Below are positions 35,799 to 46,458 of a stretch of DNA of 64,000 bases, piece by piece. The translations under genes were made by a program, and so were the position numbers. This stretch comes from Chryseobacterium lathyri (lineage in GTDB: Bacteria; Bacteroidota; Bacteroidia; Flavobacteriales; Weeksellaceae): positions 186,001 through 250,000 of the forward strand of contig NZ_QNFY01000009.1 in NCBI RefSeq assembly GCF_003290185.1, in the 5' to 3' direction. Each line of letters opens with the position of its first letter. The stretch's first letter is position 1. The notes beneath the pieces were generated by a model. The model was not told the origin of the DNA. It did no database searches and saw only the letters and a program-made list of their open reading frames with translations.

Positions 35799-37418
35799 TT
35801 ATTTAATTTTCCTTGCCATATAGTCGCTTTCATTACCAAGTCTGTCAACTGCTTTTACTGCAACTGCATTCAGCTTTCTGCCGCCTTTGGATTTTGGTAT
35901 ATCCCTCGAAAGAGTGTCCAATGTAAGGATTTCCGTTTCCCAGACTCCGTTGTATTGGGTGAAAAGAATCCATTGGAAAACGTTTCCGATATTTTTTGTA
36001 CTCCAGCTGGCCTGTACAAAACTGCCGTTATCTGCTGTAAATAAAGTTGGGGTCTGTAATGGGACTGCTTTTATCCAAGGTGTTTTCGGAACTAAAGCTT
36101 TTTCGCTGTACGGTCCGTTTTTCAGAGTTGGCATCATGTTTACATTTCTCGTTAATCCTGCGATACTCCAATGAATTTCTCCGGCATCATTCTTTAAAAC
36201 CTGTCTGGAAATTTCAATCTGATTTTTAATTTCTGTTGGTCGGTCGGATACTTTGATCTCAACAGTATTAAGACCCGGCCAAAGATGGCGGTTCATTGTA
36301 TTCTCGGATTTCCACCAGTCTAATAATGCTTCAAAGCCCTGACCTTTGGCATCGATCGGCCAGTACAGCTGCGGAGAGAAATAATCTACCCAGCCTTTAT
36401 TCAGCCATAATTTGGCATCAGCATATAATTCGTCATATTGAGAAGAACCCACAATTCCTGCAGGATATCCGGGTTTCCAGATTCCAAACGGACTGATCCC
36501 GAATCTTACATGATCTTTCTCTGCATGAATCTCTTTGTAAATTCTCTCAACAAATTTATTGACATTATCCCTTCTCCAGTCTGCTCTGGATAAGGTTCCG
36601 CCGTTTCTCTGGTACTCATTCCACGATGCGTTATCTGGAAAGTCCGCACCCCTGTTATAGGTGGCATAAGGATAGAAATAATCATCAAAATGGATGGCAT
36701 CAATGTCATATCTTTTCACAATATCTTTTACAACATTGGAAACATGTCCCTGTGTTTTGGGATTGGCAGGATCGAACCAATACATTCCGTTCTTTAGTCT
36801 TACCACAATATCAGAAAGCTTATTCACCATAGACAGGCTGTTTACAGCACCTCCGTTCGAATGGTGGGCACGGTAAGGATTTAGCCAGACATGCAGTTCC
36901 AAGCCTCTTTTGTGTGCCTCCTCAATCCAGAACTGAAGAGGATCATAATTGGGATAAGGAGCCACTCCTGTTTCTCCGGTCAGAAAGTATGACCATGGCT
37001 CTATACTACTTGTATACAACGCATCGGCAGAAGGTCTGATCTGGAAGATTGCTGCATTGAAATTGTTATCTTTCAGCATATCGAGCATGCTTATGGCTTC
37101 TGCTTTCTGCTGATCAACCGTTAAATTATTCCTTGAGGGCCAGTTGATATTGGCTACACTTGCGATCCAGGCTCCGCGGAATTCTCTTTTAACCTCCGGG
37201 AGAGCGGTTCTGAAGTTCTCATCAGACGGAGGCACTGCTGTTACAGGTTTTACTCCCGTAACCGGATCTTTAGGCTTTATGGTATTGTTGTTAGGCTTTG
37301 CTGTATTTTTTGTTGGTGCTTCTTTTATTGTATTGTTCTGGACGGAGCAACTGGTATATGACGCAAAAACTCCGGCTAAAACAGTAAGCTTTATGATATT
37401 CATTCTCATCGTTTGCAA
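35799..37418 (-). CDS. GHL10/DUF187 family glycoside hydrolase-like lipoprotein
   Basis: 539 aa. Probable lipoprotein signal peptide ending at YTSC; MRMN or MNII starts (37409, 37403) would shorten the N-terminus to the usual length. A proline- and threonine-rich linker follows, then the GHL10 (YngK-like) TIM-barrel domain: EFRGAWIASVANINWPS, FNAAIFQIRPSADALY, LELHVWLNPYRAH, DAIHFDDYFYPY, VRFGISPFGIW, VDYFSPQLYWPI. The C-terminal 90 residues look like a fibronectin-type domain. Likely acts on cell-wall or extracellular glycans at the outer membrane; substrate not established. Confidence 0.9.
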   Translation of the reverse strand: MQTMRMNIIKLTVLAGVFASYTSCSVQNNTIKEAPTKNTAKPNNNTIKPKDPVTGVKPVTAVPPSDENFRTALPEVKREFRGAWIASVANINWPSRNNLTVDQQKAEAISMLDMLKDNNFNAAIFQIRPSADALYTSSIEPWSYFLTGETGVAPYPNYDPLQFWIEEAHKRGLELHVWLNPYRAHHSNGGAVNSLSMVNKLSDIVVRLKNGMYWFDPANPKTQGHVSNVVKDIVKRYDIDAIHFDDYFYPYATYNRGADFPDNASWNEYQRNGGTLSRADWRRDNVNKFVERIYKEIHAEKDHVRFGISPFGIWKPGYPAGIVGSSQYDELYADAKLWLNKGWVDYFSPQLYWPIDAKGQGFEALLDWWKSENTMNRHLWPGLNTVEIKVSDRPTEIKNQIEISRQVLKNDAGEIHWSIAGLTRNVNMMPTLKNGPYSEKALVPKTPWIKAVPLQTPTLFTADNGSFVQASWSTKNIGNVFQWILFTQYNGVWETEILTLDTLSRDIPKSKGGRKLNAVAVKAVDRLGNESDYMARKIK

Positions 37419-37486
37419 ACTACTTTAAATTTATTTCTTCTAAGAGATTATTATGCCAAAATAAACATTTTAAGACATAGTGTAAT

Positions 37487-37515
37487 AAAAAAGCCCCGAA
37501 AAATTCGAGGCTTTT
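37487..37515 (-). terminator. terminator of typA
   Basis: Minus-strand stem AAAAGCCTCG / CGGGGCTTTT (one mismatch or wobble) followed by T6, 20 bp after the typA stop. Confidence 0.75.
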
Positions 37516-37535
37516 CTAGTTTATATAAGAATTTC

Positions 37536-39341
37536 TTATGCTTTCGCTGATCTGTCCATTCTTTTTCTTTCTTCTTCGGAAAGGATTTTCTTTCTCATTC
37601 TGATGAAGTTTGGAGTTACCTCAATCGCTTCATCACCCTGGATGTATTCCATACATTCTTCCAGTGAGAATAAAATTTTCGGTGCAACACCAGTATCTTT
37701 ATCTTTTCCAGAAGCTCTCATATTGTTCAGCTGTTTTGCTTCTACAATGTTTACTACCAAATCTCCAGGCTTGTTTTGTTCACCGATGATCATACCTGCA
37801 TAGATTTCCTCACCCGGATCCACGAAGAACTTACCTCTGTCCTGTAATTTAGCGATAGAATATTCTGTAGCAGGACCTTGAGTTTTGCTGATCAGTACTC
37901 CATTGTTTCTTCCAGGAATAGCACCTTTGAAAGGCTTATATTCTGTGAAACGGTGCGCCATAATAGCTTCACCAGCAGTAGCAGTCAACATCTGAGAACG
38001 CAATCCGATCAAACCTCTTGAAGGAATTTCGAATTCCATATGCTGCATTTCTCCTTTAGTTTCCATAATGTGAAGGTCACCTTTTCTCTGAGTAGCCAAG
38101 TCGATTACTCTTGAAGCAAATTCTTCCGGAACATCAACTACCAAAGATTCGTAAGGCTCACATTTTTCTCCATCGATTTCTCTAAGGATAACCTGTGGCT
38201 GACCAATCGTCATTTCGTAACCTTCTCTTCTCATTGTTTCAATTAAAACTGACAAGTGAAGAATACCTCTACCAAATACCAAGAAAGTGTTTGCATCATC
38301 AGTTTGTTCAACTCTTAATGCTAAGTTTTTCTCTAATTCTTTTGTTAATCTTTCTTTCAGGTGGTTAGAAGTTACATATTTACCGTCTTTACCAAAGAAA
38401 GGTGAGTTGTTGATAGAGAACGTCATGTTCAATGTAGGCTCATCAATTGCAGTTCTTGGCAATGGTTCCGGATTTTCAAGATCTACGAATGAATCACCGA
38501 TCTGGAAAGCATCAAAACCTACAACAGCACAAATATCTCCTGCTTTTACTTCTGAAACTTTTTTCTTTCCTAATCCTTCAAAAACATAAAGTTCTTTTAC
38601 TTTTCCTTTTAAAACTTTACCGTCTGCCTGAGCAAGTCCGATCCACTGAGATTCTTTGATCTCACCTCTGATCACTTTCCCGATTGCAATTCTTCCTAAG
38701 AAAGAAGAAAAGTCAAGAGAAACGATCTGCATCTGTAAGTTTCCTTCCTCTACTTTAGGTTCAGGAACATATTGCAGGATACCATCCAATAATGGGAAAA
38801 TATCTTCTGTCTGCTCTAATGAAGTGTTGAACCAACCTTGCTTGGAAGAACCGTAGAATGTTGGGAAATCAAGCTGTTCTTCAGTAGCCTCAAGGTTGAA
38901 GAATAAATCAAATACCTGGTCGTGAACTTCTTCAGGACGACAGTTTGGCTTATCTACTTTATTGATTACCACTAATGGTCTAAGTCCTAATTCCAATGCT
39001 TTCTGAAGTACGAATCTTGTTTGAGGCATCGGCCCTTCAAAGGCATCCACCAACAAAATAACTCCATCCGCCATTTTTAAAACTCTCTCTACTTCCCCAC
39101 CGAAATCGGCGTGACCGGGAGTATCGATTACGTTAATTTTAACGTCTTTATAAGTAACAGAAATATTTTTAGATAGAATGGTAATACCTCTTTCTCTTTC
39201 AAGGTCGTTATTATCCATTATTAATTCTCCACTTTCCTGATTTTCTCTGAAAATGTTTGTAGCATGAATAATCTTGTCAACCAAAGTCGTCTTCCCGTGG
39301 TCAACGTGTGCGATAATCGCAATATTTCTAATGTTTTGCAT
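37536..39341 (-). CDS. typA: translational GTPase TypA/BipA
   Basis: 601 aa, standard length. EF-G-like G domain: HVDHGKTTLVDKI (G1), RERGITILSKN (G2), DTPGHADFGGEVER (G3), NKVDKP (G4). Then domain II (IGKVIRGEIKESQWI), domain III and the V/CTD specific to TypA (RSQMLTATAGEAIMAHRF, KFFVDPGEEIYAGMIIGE). Ribosome-associated GTPase involved in stress and cold adaptation and 50S assembly. Single gene; a -7 box lies upstream at 39360-39367. Confidence 0.97.
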   Translation of the reverse strand: MQNIRNIAIIAHVDHGKTTLVDKIIHATNIFRENQESGELIMDNNDLERERGITILSKNISVTYKDVKINVIDTPGHADFGGEVERVLKMADGVILLVDAFEGPMPQTRFVLQKALELGLRPLVVINKVDKPNCRPEEVHDQVFDLFFNLEATEEQLDFPTFYGSSKQGWFNTSLEQTEDIFPLLDGILQYVPEPKVEEGNLQMQIVSLDFSSFLGRIAIGKVIRGEIKESQWIGLAQADGKVLKGKVKELYVFEGLGKKKVSEVKAGDICAVVGFDAFQIGDSFVDLENPEPLPRTAIDEPTLNMTFSINNSPFFGKDGKYVTSNHLKERLTKELEKNLALRVEQTDDANTFLVFGRGILHLSVLIETMRREGYEMTIGQPQVILREIDGEKCEPYESLVVDVPEEFASRVIDLATQRKGDLHIMETKGEMQHMEFEIPSRGLIGLRSQMLTATAGEAIMAHRFTEYKPFKGAIPGRNNGVLISKTQGPATEYSIAKLQDRGKFFVDPGEEIYAGMIIGEQNKPGDLVVNIVEAKQLNNMRASGKDKDTGVAPKILFSLEECMEYIQGDEAIEVTPNFIRMRKKILSEEERKRMDRSAKA

Positions 39342-39359
39342 GAATGATTTTTACGGGTG

Positions 39360-39367
39360 CAAAAATA
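39360..39367 (-). promoter_or_regulatory. -7 box of typA
   Basis: TATTTTTG on the minus strand, 18 nt upstream of the ATG. A TTG lies 22 nt further upstream, slightly outside the ideal spacing. Confidence 0.45.
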
Positions 39368-39493
39368 GTGTTTTTTAATGAATAATGAGCAAGAATATAG
39401 ATTAATTAACAAATTCATAATGAGAAATCTATGCAAAATCTTTTAAAAAATCGGGTAAAATAATATACGTCAAGTTCTGTCGCAGGCTGCATT

Positions 39494-39501
39494 TATCTTT
39501 G
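39494..39501 (+). promoter_or_regulatory. -7 box of the tailspike-like gene
   Basis: TATCTTTG about 55 nt ahead of the ATG at 39556. No clear -33 TTG. Its presence suggests the gene has its own transcription signal. Confidence 0.45.
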
Positions 39502-39555
39502 CTTCAGTAGATTTCCTGCAGGAAACACAATTTATTAACATCAAAAAACAAAAAA

Positions 39556-41190
39556 ATGGCAACAATTGAATTAAATGACCAGTTTACCAATGAATGGACA
39601 GTTTTTGAAGAAGCTGTACATAAGTACTATGATGACGATAACGACCCGAATACTCCACTTCCTGAGATTACCACGGATGATTGCGATGGGATTATCTACA
39701 AAAAAATTGATAATAAGTATTACAGAAGAGTGTTGGTTGATGACACGGTAAATGTAAAGTGGTTTGGAGCTAAGGGCGATGGTGAAACAGATGACACAGA
39801 AGCGATAAAAAAAGCCATTAAATCTTCTCATTCGGTAAGATTCGACCGTGGTCAATATATCATCAATTCTACGATTGAAATTCCAATGGAATTTTCAGGA
39901 CTCAGCATTTCAGGAAGCGGAAGTGATATATGGGATAAAAACAGCACCATTCTTACAACGAAAACTTCAAATACACTTTTTAAAGGTGTGGAAGGGCTAA
40001 ATACTTTCAAAATTTCAAATCTTATTTTTAACGGAAAACATGATGATCATGCTATCACATCCGGAACTATTGCCATGGATTTTACTGATGGCGGAGGATT
40101 AATTCTGGACAGAGTTGTGGTAAAAAATTTCTCTGAATATGGTTTATATTCTGAAAAAGGCATGTTAAGAATAGAAAACTGTTATTTCCGGGATAATAAA
40201 ATTGGTGCTCAAATATATTCGGACAGTAGTATTTCCAATTCTGAATTCGCTGCCGGAGATATTCCTTTAAGACTGGTTGCCGGAGGTAACAGATTAGTCA
40301 ATGTATGGTGTAATTCCGGAAAGATCTCATGCCTGGATATCGAACCTTTGAATACCAATACAGGTCATCAAAACACGTCTATCACTAATTTATATATTGG
40401 TGAAGTGGACAGCGGCCAAACCGAAGCGTATGCTATTCGAATCAGGGGTAATGATGTTAAAAGAGTTCAACAGGTTCAGATCAGCAATTCATTCTTCGTT
40501 CATGCTGCCGGTAACTCAATAAACGGACTCGTGTATGTAGACAAAGCTGACGAAATTATTCTGAATGGTATCAATGTTTTAGGCAAAGGCCTGTATTCAA
40601 CGGCAAATGATTATACCAGTCATTTTGTTAAAGGGATTAATTCCAATAGAATTACAGTTGCCTCAAGTGTAATTAATGGCATCAATAAAAATGTTATATA
40701 TCAAGGGAGTAATTGCTATGATTGGGAAATATTTAACAATACCTTCAATAACTGTGGCGATCATATTGCCGTTAATGATGAGGGAGCAAATATTTACGTA
40801 GCTGAAACAATGGGAAGAACATCTGTGATCGGCAACAAGTTTTTAGTGGCAAGTGGAAGCTCTGTTCCATACGCTGCATATGTTTCCAGTATTGACAGCT
40901 TAAACTGGGATAGCAATTTCATTTCTTATCCTAACGCCATCATTGTAAAAGACCCTACTTATACCAGCTCGCCTGAAAACAACTTTTCCGGTTCTTTTTA
41001 TAGAAATGGAAATGATTTTAAAACAATAAACAAAGCAGCTTTGACAGCCAGTTCTTTTGATCATGGATTTGTACGTCCAAACAAAAACTTAAAGCATGCA
41101 CAATTCTTTTACGATAATAATTACAGAAAGCCAATTTGGTACGATGGTCTGGATTCGACGTGGAAAGACAGCACAGGAACGGTAATATAA
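39556..41190 (+). CDS. pectate lyase superfamily / tailspike-like beta-helix protein
   Basis: 544 aa, no signal peptide. After about 65 residues comes the Pectate_lyase_3 (GH28-related) opening: VNVKWFGAKGDGETDDTEAIKKAI, then VRFDRGQYIINSTIEIP and a long right-handed beta-helix with Asn/Gly turns (LSISGSGSDIW, LRIENCYFRDNK, NTSITNLYIGEVD, WEIFNNTFNNCGD). The C-terminus (FYDNNYRKPIWYDGLDSTWKDSTGTVI) resembles ends of phage tail fibre or tailspike proteins. No phage genes surround it. It may be a prophage or tailocin relic, or a glycan-depolymerising protein exported by an unusual route. Followed by a remnant ORF. Confidence 0.85.
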   Translation: MATIELNDQFTNEWTVFEEAVHKYYDDDNDPNTPLPEITTDDCDGIIYKKIDNKYYRRVLVDDTVNVKWFGAKGDGETDDTEAIKKAIKSSHSVRFDRGQYIINSTIEIPMEFSGLSISGSGSDIWDKNSTILTTKTSNTLFKGVEGLNTFKISNLIFNGKHDDHAITSGTIAMDFTDGGGLILDRVVVKNFSEYGLYSEKGMLRIENCYFRDNKIGAQIYSDSSISNSEFAAGDIPLRLVAGGNRLVNVWCNSGKISCLDIEPLNTNTGHQNTSITNLYIGEVDSGQTEAYAIRIRGNDVKRVQQVQISNSFFVHAAGNSINGLVYVDKADEIILNGINVLGKGLYSTANDYTSHFVKGINSNRITVASSVINGINKNVIYQGSNCYDWEIFNNTFNNCGDHIAVNDEGANIYVAETMGRTSVIGNKFLVASGSSVPYAAYVSSIDSLNWDSNFISYPNAIIVKDPTYTSSPENNFSGSFYRNGNDFKTINKAALTASSFDHGFVRPNKNLKHAQFFYDNNYRKPIWYDGLDSTWKDSTGTVI

Positions 41191-41203
41191 ATCAAAATAA
41201 TAA

Positions 41204-41419
41204 AATACTTCAGGAATACATGATCTTTGTCAAGTATCATATCTACGTAGCAACCTATTTGGTGATATCTTTGGTAAAAACCTGTCAGCAAAAGACGTTG
41301 GGAATTCGCAGGTAACCTCTATTGAAAACGAAAATGGATTCCTAGTGATTAAAATAACAGGATTTAACGAACCCAATCTTGGCTATATTATTCAGGGTAA
41401 CGTACAACTTATTGTTTAA
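41204..41419 (+). pseudogene. C-terminal coding remnant after the tailspike-like gene
   Basis: Seventy-one codons open in one frame without a usable start (first codon follows a stop at 41201). The translation has protein character (LFGDIFGKNLSAKD, VTSIENENGFLVIKITGF, NEPNLGYIIQGNVQLIV) and ends in TAA just before a good terminator. Interpreted as the 3' end of a lost or truncated structural gene, perhaps a second tail-fibre-type protein. Chance ORF is the alternative, but the terminator argues against it. Confidence 0.45.
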
Positions 41420-41420
41420 T

Positions 41421-41448
41421 ACAAAGCACCTCAATCGAGGTGTTTTGT
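41421..41448 (+). terminator. terminator behind the coding remnant
   Basis: Stem ACAAAGCACCTC / GAGGTGTTTTGT (11 of 12 paired, one wobble), loop AATC. Two bases after the remnant's stop codon. Confidence 0.75.
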
Positions 41449-41485
41449 AATTTATCACCTCAGGCTCTACTGTTCATATTTTACA

Positions 41486-41767
41486 TCAGATAGGATTTTG
41501 GATCTGGCCAGTATTCCAAAGCCAGTAAATAAGCCCGGCCTGAACCAAAACCACAAGTGCAAATTTCAATAAAAAAGACTTTTTCGAAATTTTATGTCTG
41601 AAAATAAGCATCCCTAAAACCGATCCTAAAGTTCCTCCTACAAAAGTCACTCCCAACAGTGTACTCTCCGGAATTCTTCTTTTATGTTTGATTGAAAGCC
41701 TTTTGTCCCAGCCGAAAATAATGAAAGTAAAAAGATTTATTACCAACAGAATGTATATCATAATCAT
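41486..41767 (-). CDS. DUF1294 family membrane protein
   Basis: 93 aa from MIMIYILLVIN; the open frame extends to 41869, but that region is the terminator of the upstream YceI gene, so the short start is right. Three membrane helices and the DUF1294 core: FGWDKRLSIKHKRRIPESTLLGVTFVGGTLGSVLGMLIFRHK, with the conserved FxxxxxDKxxA/S and RIPE motifs. Family function unknown. Tightly packed behind yceI in the same direction but beyond a terminator. Confidence 0.88.
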   Translation of the reverse strand: MIMIYILLVINLFTFIIFGWDKRLSIKHKRRIPESTLLGVTFVGGTLGSVLGMLIFRHKISKKSFLLKFALVVLVQAGLIYWLWNTGQIQNPI

Positions 41768-41818
41768 AGGGCAAAAGTAGTGAATTAAGCGGTGGCTTCC
41801 AGTAACATCATTCACCAT

Positions 41819-41852
41819 AAAAAAAGCTGCCTTCCTAAGAAAGCAGCCCTGA
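41819..41852 (-). terminator. terminator of the YceI gene
   Basis: Minus-strand stem GCTGCTTTC / GAAGGCAGC (one G-U pair), loop TTAG, then T7. Lies 19 bp past the yceI stop and inside the over-long DUF1294 frame. Confidence 0.8.
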
Positions 41853-41870
41853 GTATTTGTATCTAACAAA

Positions 41871-42548
41871 TTATTTTTTAGCTTTTACATCAACAGCGAT
41901 TTCGATGTCTTTGCTGATCATCCATTCTGCCGGATCTGCTTCTGAAGTACCGAATTTAATTCCCCAATCTGCTCTGTTTACTGTAAATTTAGCCTGAACA
42001 GAAGCTGAACCTTCAGCAACATCTACTTTAGCAGGGAAAGTTACGTTCATTGTTTTTCCAGATAAAGTAAGGTTTCCGCTTACTGTTTTGTTTGCTCCTG
42101 CAACAGCATCTTTAGGTGCTTCTTTCAGATCTGTAACACTTGTAATTTTGAAATCTGAAGTAGGATTCTTTGCTGTATCAAAGAAATCAGGGTTTTTCAG
42201 GTGAACTTCAAGATCTCCTGGTTTTTTATCTTTTTCTGTTACTGAAGCAGGATCTACTTTAATAGAGTTCATATCGATTACGAAGTTCCCAGCAGTCAGT
42301 TGACCTCCTTCAACGCTTAAATCTCCTGATTTTACGTTAAGTGTTCCCCAACGAGGAGCCATACCTCCTTTGTGGAAAGCTTTCCAGTTTACCACAGAAG
42401 TAGCAACATCAACTGCTAAAACTTCACCTTTACTTTCTGCTACTTTCTGCTCTGTCGCAGTTGCTGCAGTATCTGCTGATTTTTCTTTTGTACACGATGC
42501 TGCAAGTAATCCTATTCCTACCAATGCAATTACACTAAGTTTTTTCAT
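41871..42548 (-). CDS. YceI family lipoprotein
   Basis: 225 aa. Lipoprotein signal MKKLSVIALVGIGLLAASC with lipidated Cys19, a short linker rich in Ala, Thr and Glu, then a YceI-like lipocalin barrel: TSVVNWKAFHKGGMAPRWGTLNVKSGDL, FVIDMNSIKVD, LEVHLKNPDFFDTAKNPTSDFKITSV, VTFPAKV, FTVNRADWGIKFG. YceI proteins bind isoprenoid-like lipids in the envelope; exact ligand here unknown. Membrane-anchored version of a usually soluble family. Own terminator. Confidence 0.93.
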   Translation of the reverse strand: MKKLSVIALVGIGLLAASCTKEKSADTAATATEQKVAESKGEVLAVDVATSVVNWKAFHKGGMAPRWGTLNVKSGDLSVEGGQLTAGNFVIDMNSIKVDPASVTEKDKKPGDLEVHLKNPDFFDTAKNPTSDFKITSVTDLKEAPKDAVAGANKTVSGNLTLSGKTMNVTFPAKVDVAEGSASVQAKFTVNRADWGIKFGTSEADPAEWMISKDIEIAVDVKAKK

Positions 42549-42720
42549 ATTGTTTATTTGTTTAAAAATTTAATTAAATCTTAAATTTCAATTTTTCAAA
42601 AATAGAAAAACCATATCAATTATTATCTTAACATACATCAAGAAATTAAAAATTTCAGATTTTACTATTCACAGCTAGCATATGAAGGTGAAACAACCGA
42701 TTCAGGATTTTAAAATTCAT

Positions 42721-42728
42721 TAACTTTG
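42721..42728 (+). promoter_or_regulatory. -7 box upstream of the O-methyltransferase gene
   Basis: TAACTTTG matches TAnnTTTG and would give a leader of about 120 nt to the ATG at 42853. That leader holds a 23-codon ORF (42745-42816) and the palindrome GAGCCGGCTC (42774-42783). The rest of the 304-bp gap (42549-42852) shows nothing else. Confidence 0.4.
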
Positions 42729-42819
42729 TACAGGTAAAACTCTCATGATAACTCACAAAGAGATTACAATTTCGAGCCGGCTCAGGTTTGTCAGTGAACT
42801 ATATCGAAAGAGTTGATAG

Positions 42820-43518
<699 letters not shown>

Positions 43519-43558
43519 ATTTTGGCCAGTTCATTTTCTTTAACGAAGAATAAACATT

Positions 43559-43585
43559 TAAGGTGGGGCAACTCGCCTTTTTTTC
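43559..43585 (+). terminator. terminator of the O-methyltransferase gene
   Basis: Short stem AAGGTG / CGCCTT (one wobble) with 7-8 nt loop followed by T7. Confidence 0.6.
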
Positions 43586-43623
43586 ATTCTAAAGCCTTAT
43601 TTTAGCCTTCCGAAAACAAAATA

Positions 43624-45747
43624 ATGACGACCGTAACATTTATACAGCAACAGCTTAATATATCCGAAAAAAGCATCAACAATACCCTACAATTACTGGC
43701 CGAAGACTGCACAATTCCATTCATTTCCCGCTACAGAAAGGATAAAACCGGAAACCTGGATGAAGTTCAGATCGAACAGATCTCAAAGATCAGCAAACAG
43801 TTTGAAGAAATTGTAAAGCGAAAAGAAAGCATTTTAAAATCAATTGAAGAGCAGAATGCCCTGACAGCAGAATTGAAACAGAGAATTGAGGAAAGCTTCG
43901 ATATTCTGGAGCTGGAAGATTTGTATTTGCCCTTCAAAAAGCGCAGAAAAACAAAAGCAGATACTGCCAAGGAGAAAGGACTTGAGCCTTTAGCCAAAAT
44001 TATTATGAGTCAGAAAAGCAATGACCTGCAGTTTCTTGCCTCTAAATACCTGAACACTGAGGTTCCATCGGAAGAAGAAGCGCTTCAGGGCGCAAGGGAT
44101 ATCATGGCGGAATGGATCAATGAAAATATGTATGTCCGTAAAAACCTTCGCCGCCTTTTCCAGCGCAAAGCAATGATTACTTCTAAAGTGGTGAAGGCTA
44201 AAAAAGATGAAGAGGATGCACAGAAATTCTCACAGTATTTTGAATGGGAAGAAAATCTTAACAGAACACCTTCTCACAGGCTTTTGGCAATGCTCAGAGC
44301 TGAAGCTGAAGGTTTTGTAAAACTTAATACAGGTATTGATAAAGAAGAGGCCATTGATTTTATCGAAAAAGCCATCATCAAATCCAATAATGAAAGTTCG
44401 GATCAGATTGCCCTGGCCATTAAAGACAGCTACAAAAGACTTTTAGAGCCTGCCATTTCTAACGAAGCTTTACAGGAGGCTAAAGAAAAGGCAGACAAAA
44501 AAGCGATTGAAATATTTTCTGAAAACCTGAGCCAGCTTCTTCTTGCCCCTCCTTTAGGCGAAAAAAGAATTTTAGCCATTGATCCGGGATACAAAAGCGG
44601 CTGTAAAGTAGTCTGCATTGATGAAAAAGGAGATCTTCTCCATAATGAAACCCTCTACCCTCACGCGCCACAGAATGAAAGCGGAATGGCCATGAAAAAG
44701 ATCCGTTCTATGGTGAATGCCTACAATATTGAAGCAATCTCCATCGGAAACGGGACGGCAAGCCGTGAAACTGAGTTTTTCATTAAGAAAATTGCTTTTG
44801 ATAAGCCGCTGCAGGTTTTTGTGGTTTCGGAAGCAGGAGCATCAGTATATTCTGCAAGTAAAATTGCAAGGGATGAGTTTCCTTCTTATGATGTAACAGT
44901 GCGTGGAGCAGTTTCCATCGGGAGAAGGCTGGCCGACCCGCTCGCGGAACTGGTGAAAATTGATGCCAAATCCATCGGCGTGGGGCAATACCAGCATGAT
45001 GTAGACCAGACTCAATTGAAAAACGAACTTGATCTGACAGTTATGAAGTGTGTAAATTCTGTAGGAATCAACCTGAATACTGCAAGCAAATCACTTTTAA
45101 GCTATGTTTCGGGGATCGGTGAGAAAATGGCGGAGAACATTGTTAATTACCGAACTGAGAACGGCGCTTTTGAGGACAGAAAACAGCTTAAAAAAGTTCC
45201 GAGGCTTGGGGAAAAAGCGTACCAGCAGGCTGCAGCTTTTGTAAGAATTGCCAATGCCAAAAATCCGCTCGACAATTCTGCCGTACATCCTGAAGCTTAT
45301 GGAATTGTAGAAAAAATGGCTAAGGACCTTGGCATTAAAACCAACGAACTGATTGCCAGCAAAGAAAAAACAGCTTTGGTAAAGCCTGAAGATTATGTGA
45401 CAGAAGAAATAGGAATTTTAGGGATCAAGGATATTTTGAAAGAGCTTGAAAAACCCGGATTAGATCCCAGAAAAGCAGCTAAAGTATTTGAATTTGATCC
45501 TAATGTAAAAAGTATCCGGGATTTAAAGCCTGGTATGATTCTCCCCGGAATTGTCAATAATATTACAGCTTTCGGGTGTTTTGTAGATATGGGGATCAAG
45601 GAAAGCGGACTTGTCCATATTTCCCAGCTGAAAGACGGATTTGTTTCTGATGTAAATGAAGTGGTGAAACTTCACCAGCATGTACGCGTAAGAGTGACAG
45701 AAGTGGATGAAGCGAGAAAAAGAGTGCAGCTGAGCATGATTTTATAG
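43624..45747 (+). CDS. tex: Tex family RNA-binding transcription accessory protein
   Basis: 707 aa. Order: N-terminal Tex helical domain (PFISRYRKDKTGNLDEVQIEQI), YqgF RNase H-like domain (ILAIDPGYKSGCKVVCID), helix-hairpin-helix region (SYVSGIGEKMAENIVNYRTENGAF) and a C-terminal S1 domain (GMILPGIVNNITAFGCFVDMGIKESGLVHISQL). Homologue of eukaryotic Spt6; binds RNA and acts around transcription. A little shorter than the proteobacterial protein, as is usual in Bacteroidetes. Cytoplasmic. Confidence 0.96.
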   Translation: MTTVTFIQQQLNISEKSINNTLQLLAEDCTIPFISRYRKDKTGNLDEVQIEQISKISKQFEEIVKRKESILKSIEEQNALTAELKQRIEESFDILELEDLYLPFKKRRKTKADTAKEKGLEPLAKIIMSQKSNDLQFLASKYLNTEVPSEEEALQGARDIMAEWINENMYVRKNLRRLFQRKAMITSKVVKAKKDEEDAQKFSQYFEWEENLNRTPSHRLLAMLRAEAEGFVKLNTGIDKEEAIDFIEKAIIKSNNESSDQIALAIKDSYKRLLEPAISNEALQEAKEKADKKAIEIFSENLSQLLLAPPLGEKRILAIDPGYKSGCKVVCIDEKGDLLHNETLYPHAPQNESGMAMKKIRSMVNAYNIEAISIGNGTASRETEFFIKKIAFDKPLQVFVVSEAGASVYSASKIARDEFPSYDVTVRGAVSIGRRLADPLAELVKIDAKSIGVGQYQHDVDQTQLKNELDLTVMKCVNSVGINLNTASKSLLSYVSGIGEKMAENIVNYRTENGAFEDRKQLKKVPRLGEKAYQQAAAFVRIANAKNPLDNSAVHPEAYGIVEKMAKDLGIKTNELIASKEKTALVKPEDYVTEEIGILGIKDILKELEKPGLDPRKAAKVFEFDPNVKSIRDLKPGMILPGIVNNITAFGCFVDMGIKESGLVHISQLKDGFVSDVNEVVKLHQHVRVRVTEVDEARKRVQLSMIL

Positions 45748-46431
<684 letters not shown>

Positions 46432-46458
46432 AATATTCAATCCTAAGAATTATAAACT

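Noticed and set aside
39556..41190. Prophage region
   Set aside because: Neighbours are housekeeping genes with no integrase, capsid, portal, terminase or lysis genes in the window; only a single tailspike-like gene and a remnant are present.
41768..41869. N-terminal extension of the DUF1294 protein
   Set aside because: The extra codons fall in the terminator hairpin of the YceI gene and lack family similarity.
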